64,000 nucleotides of DNA from Margaritifera margaritifera (GCA_029931535.1 JAQPZY010001684.1:4942001-5006000); one strand, 5' to 3'; numbered from the stretch's first letter, positions 45,001-57,023 are shown. Notes: generated by a model not told the origin, from the letters alone. Program-made: numbers and translations.

Positions 45001-45345
45001 TGAAAATTGTCTGGATAAAGGTAGAGAAAACATTCCCGAGAACTGAATTTCTTAATGAAACATTTGATGAAAATGCCTTCATGGAAATTAAAGTATCAAC
45101 AAATGACAAGGTCAAGGAAACAATTTCCAAACTTACATGTACCAAGTGAATTGGGGGCACGCTACACTGAGAAAATACCAATATCGAACAATAAGAAAAT
45201 AGATCTATTATCTCTTTGTCACAGTGGGTTCACTCCCGAGGAATTTCATCCATATTATGAGGGAATACCAACATCAAAACATAAAAATGATTGCCTTCCA
45301 GTGCCAGATGTATTAGAAAGTGAATATGAAACTGACGATGAATAA
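42075..45345 (+). pseudogene. OTU-DDE transposase gene (two exons, multiple breaks)
   Basis: Exon 1 (42,075-42,089, MDILK) has donor GTAAGT; exon 2 starts at 42,421 after TTCATGCAG. The N-terminal third is acidic, then a Lys/Arg-rich helix (42,770-42,960). An OTU domain follows: RVAVTADGDCFFAALKLQM (D-G-D-C, 43,015-43,070), GNGQWNTSVADRIP and GEEHYDGV with the likely catalytic His (near 43,405). Then come a Cys-rich stretch (LQDCSKCTFKC) and a DDE transposase: FDMQAVLNTP, FYSDTCGGQNRN and FFEADHSQMESDSMHVLIE. It ends LESEYETDDE. Breaks are TGA at 42,601, TGA at 43,261, a frameshift near 43,550, a stop near 43,685, a frameshift near 44,020, TGA at 44,558 and frame changes after about 45,000. 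The domain order suggests one original polypeptide. Confidence 0.75.
42115..42236 (+). repeat. Imperfect 73-bp tandem duplication in the transposase intron
   Basis: TTTGTATTTTACA.AAT.TAGTAAC.CATTTCTATT at 42,115 recurs at 42,188 with few changes. Confidence 0.75.
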
Positions 45346-45890
45346 GTGAACTGTGATTGAAGTGCATCAGTAGCTTTCAAAGGAAGTGATAATACAGATA
45401 GTTACACTTGTTAATATCTGTTTTAGAAGTGCATGATAAGTAGCGCAAAATATACAATGTCATGTTATCCTGAATACAAACAGTAACATTCTTTTTCACT
45501 GTATTATTGTGCTCATACTTAAAAGAAACAGTAGTTTAAAGCTTAGAGGTTGTTTTAAGGACTGCATATTAAATGATGTACAATAAAAAGAAAATAAATC
45601 AGTAATATTTCACATCAAACGTTCATAGCTGATGATTTATTTTATTGCAAAAGGGTCTATATTCCAAATAGCACATTGAAGCTCTAAATGTTTCAAATAT
45701 TCTGTGTATGCATCAAGGTGTTATTTGTCAAAAAAGGGCATAACTTATAAATATATGAGTGTCTCAATATAAGTATTGCACAATTTTTATATTACGCTGA
45801 CGTAAGCTACAAAGCATATATAGATATTATTTACGTCACTTATATAAAGAGTGCATATCTTTAAACAGCTTTTTTCAAACATATAAAAAC

Positions 45891-45911
45891 TGCAGATAGC
45901 ACCTTGATGCA
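45891..45911 (-). repeat. Right terminal inverted repeat
   Basis: Read on the minus strand it begins TGCATCAAGGTGCTATCTGC, matching the left end at 19 of 21 positions. Confidence 0.75.
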
Positions 45912-45919
45912 CTAAGGGG

Positions 45920-46980
45920 TCAGGTCACTCCTATGATGGTTTTGATAGTCTCCAATGACCACTGAATACTTTAATTAAGTTTAGAATAAAGAAATCTTGA
46001 CAACGAAAATTGTTAGCCTTTTTCACAATTAAAACATTTCCTGCAATTTATTATGTGTACAGTTTAACATTATAACAATTTACAGTTTAAAAGTTTTACT
46101 TTTAATTTCCTCTGTATAGCCAGCATGGTAATGACATACTGCCAAACAACCTGCCGACCTGAAACCTATCTACCAACCAACCTACCTGCGTGCCTACAGT
46201 GACAGACATAGACAGTACACCAAAACATGTTTGCTACGATATCAAATGGGCCAGAATAGTCTAGAACACATATAGCATGAAATAATCTATTTGGTCATAA
46301 ACACGTATATTTGACCTACGTTAGAAAACCACAGATGTACATAACAGTGACATTCTTTCGTTGTAAGGGTACGGTAATCGAACGGCAGGTGGAGAACCAA
46401 TCTAACTCTCAGGGTTAGAAAGTAAACCCGGTTTGTCTGTCTCTCAGTCAGGTGTACAAACTACTAGACTAAAGGTTTAGACCAGCTGGGCTGAATAATA
46501 AGTGGCGTCATACACCTAGAACACTACGGTTTTAGCAGAGATGCATACACTTATCATGCTTGATGAATTAGAGCACAAACAGCATCCAATAAATGCACTT
46601 TTAACACAGAACTTCAACAAAGTCAATAAAACACAAAACATAGATTATACAAAAGTAGAAATTATCAAGATGCATTAATTCACAAAGCTTCATTATTGAA
46701 GGTAGGATAATATGGATACAGCATGCCAAAAACTCATGTGGTCATAAGGTAAATGCACAAAATAATCAGTGCCAGTAACAGAGAAAATATTGGTTACAAC
46801 GAGCTTCTTTATTGTAAGGATGTGTTAATAGTAGCATATATGCATATCATCATCAACAGTGCCAGAGAAATTAACAGAAAACAAAACATGTTGTGCAAAT
46901 CAATGAAGCGTAGAACATTGTGGTGACGAATTAAATGCCGAAATATAACGCTAAACACATCCTAACCCAGTAAAATGTGA
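45920..46980. other. Intergenic sequence with a weak SINE-like segment
   Basis: No gene. On the minus strand 46,380-46,495 contains CAGCTGGTCTA, AGTCTAGTAG and a GTTCGATTACC-like B box, so it may be a diverged tRNA-derived repeat. Support is weak. Confidence 0.35.
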
Positions 46981-46984
46981 AATG

Positions 46985-47330
46985 TAGGCTACATTAAATT
47001 CTTTATTATTTTAAGTGCAAGCCATCCACAAAGTTTCGTCAAGAAACTAACTCTAGAACAAATGTTATTCTGCAAGAAAAAAAACAAAACATTTTTCACT
47101 GAACTGCAATGACATTGGCCTTGACCTTTTGGCCCAAAAGCAATAGGCTTAGTCCAAACCTGAAGTGCAAGCTCCCCACCAACCTTGGTCAAGGTATTAC
47201 AGTTAATATTCTAAAACAATTTCTTCTTCCAAAGTGACCTAAATCATGGACCTTTTAACCCCTACATCAAAAAAGTTCCTTCGTTACCAAAGGTGTAAAT
47301 AATCCACAAACTTTTAAAACTTAATCAAAA
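46985..47330 (+). repeat. Second TGACCTTGACC-type tandem repeat cluster
   Basis: About two and a half units with the same internal order as 23,280-23,840: GACATTGGCCTTGACC (47,109), AGCAATAGGCTTAGTCCAA, AAGTGCAAGCTCCCCACCAA, then AAGTGACCTAAAT (47,232) and a repeat of the block. Confidence 0.7.
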
Positions 47331-47339
47331 CTTTAGCAA

Positions 47340-48600
47340 ATTGTTAACGACAGAGAAGCTTGAAAATTGACTGTTATGTCTCGTTTTCCACTTACGCGAG
47401 CCCGAAAACATATGCATGTAGGAGGTTTTAAATGCACATAAGCACAATGCAGGCAATATAGTGCTGAATAAGACTTGTTCTAAAAATGTAAACAGAAAAA
47501 TTGCCAAACATTGAGGAAGATAAACCCCTCCAAAAAAAATGTTAACTTGTTGTCATTAGAGCTACAATATAAAAGATAAAGATAATACAAGTCTTAAAAA
47601 TATGTGTGAAAAAGATACAAATAAAAATATAGAACTCTTAAACTATAGGGCCAAATTTTCTTTTATAAACCAATGGTCTTTTTCAAAAGTCCAAGATTTT
47701 CTCTGGTGGTACATTATCACAAGGCTTCTTAATTGAGCTTACGTCAAAATATAAAAAAGGCAAGAAAAGAAAACTTTTGTGTCGGAGGTTTGAAGTCGAG
47801 AGACTCGAGAAAAATGTGTTCCGCCAATGAAAACTGGCAAGGTATGCACTCAAGTCGAGGTCGACTCTTCAGGAGGTATGAATGGGTGAGGTATATGTGC
47901 CCTGTATGTGATTTGTTCTATATGAGGGATGACACTGTCTGACGATGGATTTGATGTTCTAATCTTCATTCTACATATTTTACCAATTTATTTAATATTT
48001 GAGGTCAATATATGGAGTATTTCATTCAGATGATGACTGCGTGGCAATATTGGCTGCTTAATTTGACTAGGTAGCCAAAGGTACAGAATATTTCATCTCA
48101 TTTTATGAGCAAATCATGTTTCTATAAGTAACATTAACGGGTTGTCAAATATAAGATGTTGTAAGGTTCCTAGTGTGGAGAGGAATCAAAAGAGATAATG
48201 AAATTTGTTTGGTGATAGGTTTTGACGTTTCAAAGATTCAATATGGCAGTAATTTCTTAAAATGGAGCTTTACCCGGTACAGGGCTCAGATAGAGCTATG
48301 GGATGTTGCAACGCAGCTGCAAACTTGTCTCCATGTTTTGAATCATGTGTCTACAGGGATAGCAGACTCTGATTACGTTGAATTTACTCTGAAAATGAGA
48401 GGATTGGTTGACAACCTTTCGACTTCGCAAAGATTAAATATTATTTTTTTAGTTTTAATAACCAAAGTGGTGATTTGGGAAAATAAATGTATATCCTGTT
48501 GGTAAGACAAACTTTCACTGCTTTAGACAAGGCCGAATTTGTATGTCAAGAGGTAGATTTGTATTTGGTTTCTGAGCAAGTTGTGGCCTAAAGAAAACAT
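47340..48600. other. Sequence with unassigned open frames
   Basis: Plus-strand frames at 47,733-47,942 and 48,173-48,505 (110 codons, with IELWDVATQLQTCLHVLN) have mixed amino-acid composition, unlike repeat translations. I recognise no family and see no splice signals, so they are not called as genes. Confidence 0.3.
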
Positions 48601-48639
48601 ACTAGTATGGCGGGGTCAGATGGACTGGAGGCTAGTTTG

Positions 48640-48900
48640 GCAGTATCCCGAAGAACCAATTTTGTTCGTCTGAGATTCATTTGCCTTAACATAGAGTCTT
48701 TCTAAAGGGGACATTCTAAGTGTTCCCATATAAGCCCAAGTCCCTGCTTGTGTAGCGGATCAAGCATTTGCAGATACGATTTGTGAGCTGATCCGAACAC
48801 AACTGAGCCATAGTCCAGTTTAGATGTATATAACCGGAGTAAGATCGTACTAAATCCAGGGCTTTTTGATCTCTGTCCGTGAGGCATCTAATATGTGCAA
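48640..48900 (-). pseudogene. LINE reverse transcriptase C-terminal fragment
   Basis: The minus strand reads LLRLYTSKLDYGSVVFGSAH and SYLQMLDPLHKQGL. This is the 'sKLDYG..vygsA….ldp.hhqgLR' segment following the RT in Jockey-group LINEs. It is a short 5'- and 3'-truncated piece. Confidence 0.65.
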
Positions 48901-49152
48901 AGAAAGTTGTTTATGGTACAAAATAAATAAATTTGAAAAAAATAAGTTAATAAAATTGTATTTCGTTCACAACAAGGATAAGATAACCGCCAGGATACAT
49001 TTTGGGTTCGTCATGAAAACTATGTAATGGACGTACGCCTATACAGTTTTAGATTAAGACAATTTTAGCCGTTTTCCTCTTACAATTTCTTAGATCTAAG
49101 TAGGCATATGTTTGTGATTTACTTCAATAGTATCAATACTCTTCGATCTACT

Positions 49153-49295
49153 ACATCTGCGTATCTTTCTGTTAGTTACGGTACCCTCTCTGTAGTAAAC
49201 TGGCGATGTACAGGCACATTAAATAACAATACATCTGCTTATCTTTCTGTTAGTTGCGGTATCCTTTCTGTGATAAATTGGCGATTGACAGGCAC
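49153..49295 (+). repeat. Tandem duplication of a 78-bp unit
   Basis: Copies at 49,153-49,217 and 49,231-49,295 share ATCTTTCTGTTAGTT.CGGT, TGGCGAT and GACAGGCAC-like segments. Confidence 0.8.
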
Positions 49296-49720
49296 GTAAA
49301 AAAAACCTACTTAATATATAGACGCCTCTCATTCGCTATTTACTTTGTTCTAAATCAGCGCTGGCTCCTGTCCCAAAACTGAGCCATGAGCGCAAGGTAA
49401 ATTAAAATTTAGAAAAGAAAGAATAAAAGAGAGATTGCTTTAAAAAAAATCCTGAAGTTTTGAGAGTATAATTCTGATATTTAGAGTACTGCATGAGGGT
49501 CAGTCTCATCGAGTAGAGCTGTATTTGAAAATTGCAGAGACGCTCCTGTGTCTTATGCATGAATATTTTCTTCTTCATATGGTTTAATTTATTCTATTTT
49601 GAGGGGGATGCCAACCATTTCATTTAATCGGGGGGTGGGTTGGGGGGGTAGGAGGGAAAGGAGCTATAAGGTGGGATATATGTTTTATTTCTTAAATGGT
49701 CTGTCCCTTACTTGATTGTC

Positions 49721-50055
49721 TCTACTCGATACTCGCTTTTTTCAAATCGATACTAGGTTTTTTCAGCTCGATACTCGTTTTTCACTACTCGATACTAGCT
49801 TTTCCGAACTCGATACTCGCTTTTCTCTACTCAATACTCGCTTTTCTCTACTCGATACTCGCTTTTCTCTACTCGATACTCGCTTTTCGCTACTTGATAC
49901 TCGATTTTTGTCACTCGATACTCGCTTTTCCATACTCGATACTCTCTTGTTATCATTCAATACTCGCTTTTCTTAACTCGGTACTAGCTTTTCTCAACTC
50001 GATACTCGCTTTTCTGAACGCGATACTCGCTTTTTTCACTTTGATACTCGCTACT
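49721..50055 (+). repeat. 21-bp minisatellite, about 16 units
   Basis: Unit core CTCGATACTCGCTTTTCT with a variable 3-base junction. Because 21 is divisible by 3, all frames stay open, giving LDTRFSL-like and RVSSREK-like repeats on the two strands. These are not genes. Confidence 0.95.
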
Positions 50056-50059
50056 AGAA

Positions 50060-52620
50060 TGAAAGTAAACCTCAAATCTACATAATACACAAATTACTTG
50101 TTGTCAGATGTTTAACATAAAATGTCCAAAAAAACCACTCTTATATGTAGTGCATAATGCAATAATGCAGTATTATTTCTAATTATTTCTAGACAGTTCA
50201 ATTTATCACACCTTTAGGGTTTATCTATCTATGAAGTACATATTACAACAGTTTAAAACAATGAAATAACAAAATGTAAACATAATATTGTACCGTTACA
50301 ACTTGCAACACAATATGGACTCAACTTGTTCAAGATGTAAATGAAAGTGCACGACTTCTTTAAAAGCATTAGTAGAAATAACATTTAAATTCTAGATGTA
50401 GCAATAACATGTATAAACAAACGAAGAACTATTGGGGTTTAAATTCTTGATTACAGACTTGAATTGTGATTCTTTGATTTTATAGTTAAATTGTTCCTTC
50501 AGGTACCATCTAGTGTCCTTAATTTTCATATATTTCTTGGTATAAATTTTCTTTCTGCTTTGTGCGTGCTCAATGCCTTTTACATTTACAGATTACTCTA
50601 AGACCTATTCAAAGGAGCATCCACATGTTGTTAAATCGATTATTCATCATGGAGATAATGAGAGCAGAATTATCTCAGATATGTTGTGCGATGTGTCTAA
50701 CTTTGGTCAGTCTTTGAACATTGATTCGGATGATCACGAATCCTCAATGCTCTCCAATTTAGGGCAATCTTGAATGGCCCAGTCAAACAGTGATGAGTCT
50801 TTTGGAAATATAAATCTTCGAATCAAACTACAAGTTTAAGTTGACAGTAAAGTTCAGGATTTTGGTTGAAGTTGGGACAATTCTGTCTCATTTGACCCTA
50901 ATATTTTCCACGAAGCTGGTGATCCTACAACTAAGCACAGAGCAAGTACTCGTACATTATGTACTATACTTTTCCTTTGTTCCTTTACAATGTTGTGTGT
51001 ACCCCAAATTTCGAGGGTGGAGGACATAGTGTCGTCTACCCTTGGGATCCTAGGTGCAACACTGTTGGCCATAGAAGTTGATAGTAATACACACAGATCA
51101 TGCCGATGCTTGCATTCAACATACATGTGCAAGGACAGGAGGTGTTGCATTCACACTGTCCCTCCCTTCTTGGTGCATTCTCAGTGGGTTCAGGTTCTAA
51201 ACTGGCTTATTGTATTTGTATATTCATTACAAGTGTGCAGTTAAAAATAATATTCGTGTCTCTGCGGAGTAGTGAAGTTGTGTGCTGGTGTGATACTAGT
51301 GTTCATTGCGTTGAAATATGTGCATACCATTTCTTTAATGGCTATATGTACATTTAATATATTTAGGTAATAGAAGTGTTCATGCATTCCTGTGGTCTTC
51401 CTCTGCCCATTTGATGGATGTGTCCACTTCGATTAAAACAAAAATTTCTTCCTGCATTGGATGTGATTATTTCGATTGTCTCCATTGTTGATTCGTCCCA
51501 GCTTCATCATTCCTTTTGTCCAAGATGTATCCTTAACATGAAATGCTAGCAGCCTTCTGCTCTGATCCGTATGGAAATATTTACAATGCTCACCCCAATT
51601 CCTTGTTTTTTTATTTGTCCTCAGTTTTGTTGCAATTTCTAGAACATGATCTTCACACCCAATCCAAGGTAGCTATCGAATTTACATAATGTGGCAAAAC
51701 TTGCATAATCTGCAGTGGTTTTGCATTAATTAATGATGTATAATCTATCCATAAGTGAGCATATGACTGTATAACAGTAGAGTGGTTTTTGGCATGCATG
51801 GAACCATTCTGAGACATCATTCTTGAAAGACAGTATATTTTGTTATATATGATAGGCTTCTTACAGTTCATGTGACATAGTCATGATGTATTATAAATAA
51901 ATTCGGGTACAGACTCTAGTGTAGTACTACCAGCATATCTTTCAAGGTGTTGGCGGTGCTTGAATCCATTCGTCTATACTTTGCAGTATAAACATAGTAG
52001 ACATTGGGACATTACTACCTATTCATCATTCATTTACATCATAGCTAGATTTCACATACCTGGTTTTCTTTCCATGTCATACTAAAACTTCTTTCGGTTG
52101 TGGACTGCTATGGACAAAGGAACTTTCAACTAATAATCGTTATATGTGGTTAGTATTGCACTTGTAAATACACTGAGCAATAATTTTCCCAATTATACAA
52201 AGACGGTGATTTATGTAGCTTTAACTAATGCCGAAAATTAATCTTACAATATTTGCACGCTGTTTTTGATGTTGTCAATAAATTTATATATGTACATGTG
52301 CCTTTCTTTTTCGAGTATTGTTAATATGACTGCTGGTAATTATGTCATGAGCACTATAGGCTTCCCCACTTTATTCAATACTTGGGGGACAACATCCGCT
52401 AGATTGCGTATTCAAATTAAACATATTGAGTGAAGTCAACACATCAACCCCTGGCATCCCCAGCGTTGGTTGGACAGCCTAGTCTTCACTGGGCTCCTCC
52501 AGTGTCCCCTAAAGAAACGTTACTCAAAGGTTATCCAAAACATTATGTCAGGACTTTCACGGCCCAGCTGTGACCTTTGTACAACCATGTTGCGCCAATT
52601 CAGTAACCCCTGAATCTCTC
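50060..52620. other. Intergenic sequence, nothing recognised
   Basis: Contains open frames up to 98 codons with no recognisable domain. No tandem or inverted structure stands out. Confidence 0.45.
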
Positions 52621-52625
52621 ATTGG

Positions 52626-52945
52626 CAAACTTGAAATCAGTCCCAAAAATCACTTTCAAGTTAGCTTGAGATCACTTTCAGGCAAACTTAGGATCGATCC
52701 CAGATACCTCTTTATAAGCAAACGCAGAATAAATTAATGTCTTATCAAACTTGGGATCGATCCTAAACATCTTTTAGCTGGCAAACTTGGGATCAGTCCC
52801 AAAATTCACTTTTAGACAAGCTTGGGATCGATCCGAAATACCTCGTTATAAACAAACTTGGGATTAATCCCAAACGTCTCTTAGCGAGCAAATTCATAAT
52901 AGATTCACAACAACCTCTTTCAGGAAAACTTGGGATTGATCAGAA
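52626..52945 (+). repeat. Degenerate ~36-bp minisatellite with GGGATCGATCCC core
   Basis: CAAACTTGGGATCGATCCC-like segments recur at about 52,626, 52,663, 52,687, 52,723 (decayed), 52,750, 52,786, 52,821, 52,857 and 52,926. Several units contain the palindrome GGGATCGATCC(C) or a one-base variant. Confidence 0.85.
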
Positions 52946-53453
52946 ACATTATACTTGGAATTTATTTTATAATCTTTTCCTGCTCAAAGTTGTGATTGTT
53001 CCCATACATTTGTACAAAAATGCTAGAACTGCATCTGCAAATTTGTTGTTTATTACTGGGACCGGTACCAAAACATGAATGCAAAGAGTCAATATTGTTA
53101 TGAAAAGCCTTAAATAATATGGTTAAATTTGATTAAATACACGGGAATATTTCTGGAAAGTGACTGTTCACAAGAGGAATTACTCATTTTTTCCTCAATT
53201 GAAATATTGTGGTCTATTTGTAATTGACTTCAATAGTATCATTACTGTTTGACCGACTGTAGATCAAAATGTAATTGACATATAATGAGCAGTCAGTTCC
53301 TGGATTAAAGCATTTATATTATGTTTTTAATTTGATGTTGCAAAGGGCAAATGACAGTATACGAGCTCGACAATGATATCATTATAGTTGTACTGTACTC
53401 ATTCCATTCCATACATGAATTAAAACAAGGACTATATGGCTATATAGAGGTGT

Positions 53454-53702
53454 TGTTGTTGTTGTTGGCTTAACGCCATTTTTCAGCACACGAAAAGCTA
53501 TACATGCCGGCCAGTATATTTGGTGGAGGAAGAACCCAGGAAAAACCCGGGAAGAACCACCGACCCACGGGAAGCTACTGGCAAGCTTTCTCATATACCC
53601 ACGTTAGCCGAGCCCGAGACTCGAACCCATGCAGACAGAGGCGAGGTGTGTGAGTGATCAGTCAATGCGAGCACCTTGGACCATTCGGCCACCCGGGGCC
53701 CC
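53454..53702 (-). repeat. tRNA-derived SINE with 12-bp target duplication
   Basis: The minus strand starts CCGGGTGGCCGAATGGTCC (A-box region) and later GCATGGGTTCGAGTCTCGG (B box). The body ends in a (GTT)/(AAC) tail. Flanks ATATAGAGGTGT (53,442-53,453) and ATATGGAGGTGT (53,703-53,714) form a target duplication with one mismatch. The unusually long gap between boxes includes a CTCACACACCTCG segment. Confidence 0.8.
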
Positions 53703-53756
53703 ATATGGAGGTGTATGTGACTACATTTCTCAATTGTAAAAAATGAAAGAAAAACA

Positions 53757-53758
<2 letters not shown>

Positions 53759-53793
<35 letters not shown>

Positions 53794-53823
53794 ACTACAG
53801 AAATATTGGATATACTATAATTC

Positions 53824-53884
<61 letters not shown>
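53759..53884. repeat. Two AT microsatellites
   Basis: TA runs at 53,759-53,782 and 53,828-53,884. Confidence 0.95.
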
Positions 53885-53886
<2 letters not shown>

Positions 53887-53889
53887 TCA

Positions 53890-55340
53890 TCAATTATCAT
53901 ACATTATCCAGAAAACTGATTATACGAGTTAAAGCAAAGTCCACACATGTATGTAGACCTTTTATCTCTGATATTAGAGGCTTACAATAGATCCAAATTA
54001 GTTTGACTTAGTTATGTATAGTGTACAACATTTCACGACCTGTATGGGTTTCTCTATGACACTCAGGTGTTAGGTGGAAGAGCGAAAGTGGAGGAAACAT
54101 TAAATCCTAGCCATGAATGTACATGCTTAATTTTCAAAGCTAGCACAGAATAGAAAGCTAACATTTTAGCTACCACCTTACCTTGAATTGCGTTCAGGCA
54201 AATGTAACCGTTTGGACGTGTATAACGGTCTCTGTAATCCTCGAAAGGAGCAGGTTTGACAAATAGTATCTTTACAATCTGTAAAACTGCAGCATGCTAT
54301 GAAAATAATCAATACCTTTGCCTTCTAATGTTTGCTCAGACAAACCGCGGTAAAGGTGCTATTCAAAACCACTGACCATTAAGTTCAATAGTGTCTAATA
54401 AAGCAGCTTGACTTATAGTATACAGCTTGAGATTTGAAGGCCTAACGGCACTCATTCATTGTATGTATGTATATGCATTAACTATCTCATCTGAAAGAAC
54501 TTATATATCAATGGGGTGGGATAGGAGATGGGGGGGGGGGGGGTAATCATAGTATAACTAAAGACCTAATATTGTTTGTATCGATTATTGGACTAAACGC
54601 AAAAGCATAAAAATGCTTCAGACAAAATCTCATTCCATGGTTGTATATCGAAGGCATAGTACTGTCAAATTATCCAGTCTATAGATATAGACTTACTATT
54701 GTTAACGACGTATATTTTCCCATATCTACCAATATCTATGTGTCTAAAACTGTATTTACTGCATCTAACCATGCCTATGTATCCAAAACTGTATAAATAT
54801 TGACTTAATGATTTTATATTGTACAGAGTTTGATAATAATATAATGATAGAATAAAGTCATTGCCATATCTCCACTCAGATGTTTCAAACGTGGTGTATA
54901 GGAAGTGTTGGTTAAGGCCTTTAATCTTTGTTGTCTGTGTCCTTGCCTTTAAAGATTTATGAAGAAACACTGGTCTTTAAGTAACTGTAGAAAGTAAAAT
55001 TGAGTGTTTTAATGTCCTGTAACATCGACCAATAAAGCTAAGTAGGGATACAAAAATTAGGATCTTGGTGTAATAAAGTAAAATTTAGTCAAAAGGTGGT
55101 TTAAAATAGTGTTACATCACAAATCAGTTATTTTTTTAAAATTATGCAAAAGTAATCAACGGGACAAACAGTTAGGATCTTTATCGGCAAAGTTGAATTT
55201 AGTAAAAAATGTTTTCGGTAAAACTTTTTTTCCCCAAAATTAAACTCCCAAAACAAGAAATAAGCCAACACTTGTTTTAAAACAGCGTGTTTGATCAAAC
55301 GTGTTCAAAATCTTGCACAAACAAAATCGGTAAAAAAAAT
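53890..55340. other. Intergenic sequence, nothing recognised
   Basis: AT-rich; contains a poly-G run at 54,531-54,543. The RNase H homology of the adjacent Ty3 copy stops abruptly near 55,345, so this copy's 3' LTR is missing here. Confidence 0.45.
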
Positions 55341-55344
55341 AGCT

Positions 55345-55485
55345 TAACTGGCCCATGTCATTGTTATATTCCTGCAGTATTAAACTCCATCTCAACAATC
55401 TCCAATATTTATCTTTCATTATGCTGATGAAAGTAAGAGGATTGTGATCACTGTGTACAATAACCGGCAAAGAGCCGTGGTAACT
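55345..55485 (-). pseudogene. Ty3 RNase H fragment
   Basis: Reads VIVHSDHNPLTFISIMKDK and RLLRWSLILQEYNNDM. It is nearly the same as the copy at 63,717 onward, then homology ends on both sides. Confidence 0.75.
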
Positions 55486-57023
55486 GTCACAACCCCGCTA
55501 CCGTATTATAAATAATACTGCAGATCCACTACGGTATTATAAAAAATACTCCAGAAGGGTGTGCATTAAAATTAAATGACTCACGAGCCACCAGTCAGCA
55601 ATACCGACTCTCTAAATACATATAACAACTCAAGGTTGAATAGATAACAATTATATCAAATAGGAATCAATTCAAGAATTTCATGGACATAAATCTTCAG
55701 TTCAATATATCTTGATACAATAATGTGCCGGGTTGACCAAATGCCCTTTACACTTTAATTCGTCATATGGAAATGACTGTCCTATTGTGAGAGAGTCTCT
55801 GTTCAGTGAGTTGTCCCAAGTACTCATCTGTTCTAATTTATCTCCCTTCCTCCTTCCTTCCTTTTCCTCCTTATGTACACCGTGCCTCTTGTGTACACCC
55901 TGGGGGTCTACTCGGCTTCCTTCGGCCTTTCTCCCTTCTGTCCTCCTCCCTACACCTTCCTTCTTATCCTCTTGGTGTCGTCACTGCGTACACCCTAGGA
56001 ATCTCTCAGCGCCGACTCTCACGGGGCACCCTGAGAGCTTCCTGAAGAAATATAAGGGACCTACACCCTTGTCTCCCTAATCTACTCTTTGAAATCTACC
56101 ACTCTCTCACGGACCTTCCATCAGACTAATGGGCGGACAATTTTACCAGGCCCTATGTACATATAAATTTCCACTTATCTTACACATGCCTTGCGCTCTA
56201 CGCACGAATAGTATTACTCTTTGAATTTTTGTAACACACTCCGACATCATCTAAATGTTCATATGTTCTGACACAACAATCTACCCATCGTTATTAAGTA
56301 ATCATTCCTCTTGCATGCGTCCTAAGAATTACAGAATGCACACAAATCCAACTCAGTCTAATTTCGCATAGTGCTCAATCCACATTCTGATAAATGTAAG
56401 TATATGTCATAATTCAATTCTCTAATAAATTCAATAATACGTTATGATTCAATATCCAAATAAATTCAACTATATGTTTTGATTAAATATTCACAAAATT
56501 CAACTATACGTTATGATTCAATATTCTAATATATTCAACTATCTACCCAAATCAAGCACAAAGACTCGGCCAAGATACCGTCTTACCTTTTAGAACCTTG
56601 TTTTACCCAGTTAAATCCCCTTCTTTTTACTAGTTAAGTCTCGGAGTGGCTTTTAGCTAGAATGCCCTCCTCACATAAGCTTCCGCTCTACTTCAGACAA
56701 TACGTCTCTACTCTTGGAGAATTAGCAGCTCACTGATGTTTATCTGTGCTTTTACTAATAAGAATGACGCATTTTCCTACCTAAAGGGTTAGCCCCTCCC
56801 ACCGGTAGGTTTAGCTTCTCTCATCCCTAATTGGTCGACACGCCTATCGTTTGATGTTCTTTCCGCCTGGGTCCAGGTTTCTTCACACCTTCTTGGCACT
56901 CCACGGGGTATCCGGCCCGAATATGCCCTTCGGCAATAGCCCCGCTACACAAGGATTAAATACCTTTCAAGCCAATTCCGAGATCCAAAATTACGTAACT
57001 CCTGGTAAGACGTCCGGCCCACA
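55485..57023 (-). mobile_element. LTR-like insertion between RT and RNase H
   Basis: On the minus strand the segment begins TGTGGGCCGG and ends GGGTTGTGACA, i.e. TG…CA ends as in LTRs. Comparison with the 63,717 copy shows divergence starts right after GGTAAC. No target duplication is seen, and about 190 residues of RT-RH are missing, so an insertion with deletion is likely. It contains a pyrimidine-rich tract (55,840-55,990) and no coding homology. Confidence 0.4.

Larger units (their letters stand above)
41738..45911 (+). mobile_element. DNA transposon encoding OTU plus DDE transposase, with 21-bp TIRs
   Basis: Left terminus 41,738-41,758 and right terminus 45,891-45,911 are inverted repeats matching at 19 of 21 positions (core AAGGTGCTAT). 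The trinucleotide CTA directly flanks both ends (41,735-41,737 and 45,912-45,914), consistent with a 3-bp target duplication. Further copies of the same motif sit just inside both ends. The 4.17-kb interior is occupied by one spliced, now broken gene on the plus strand. I cannot assign it to a named superfamily. Confidence 0.75.

Noticed and set aside
49696..50085. 129-codon open frame on the plus strand
   Set aside because: It is the 21-bp minisatellite read through in frame.
50854..51357. Overlapping open frames of 62-98 codons
   Set aside because: Frames overlap on both strands with no domain, splice signals or codon pattern favouring any one.
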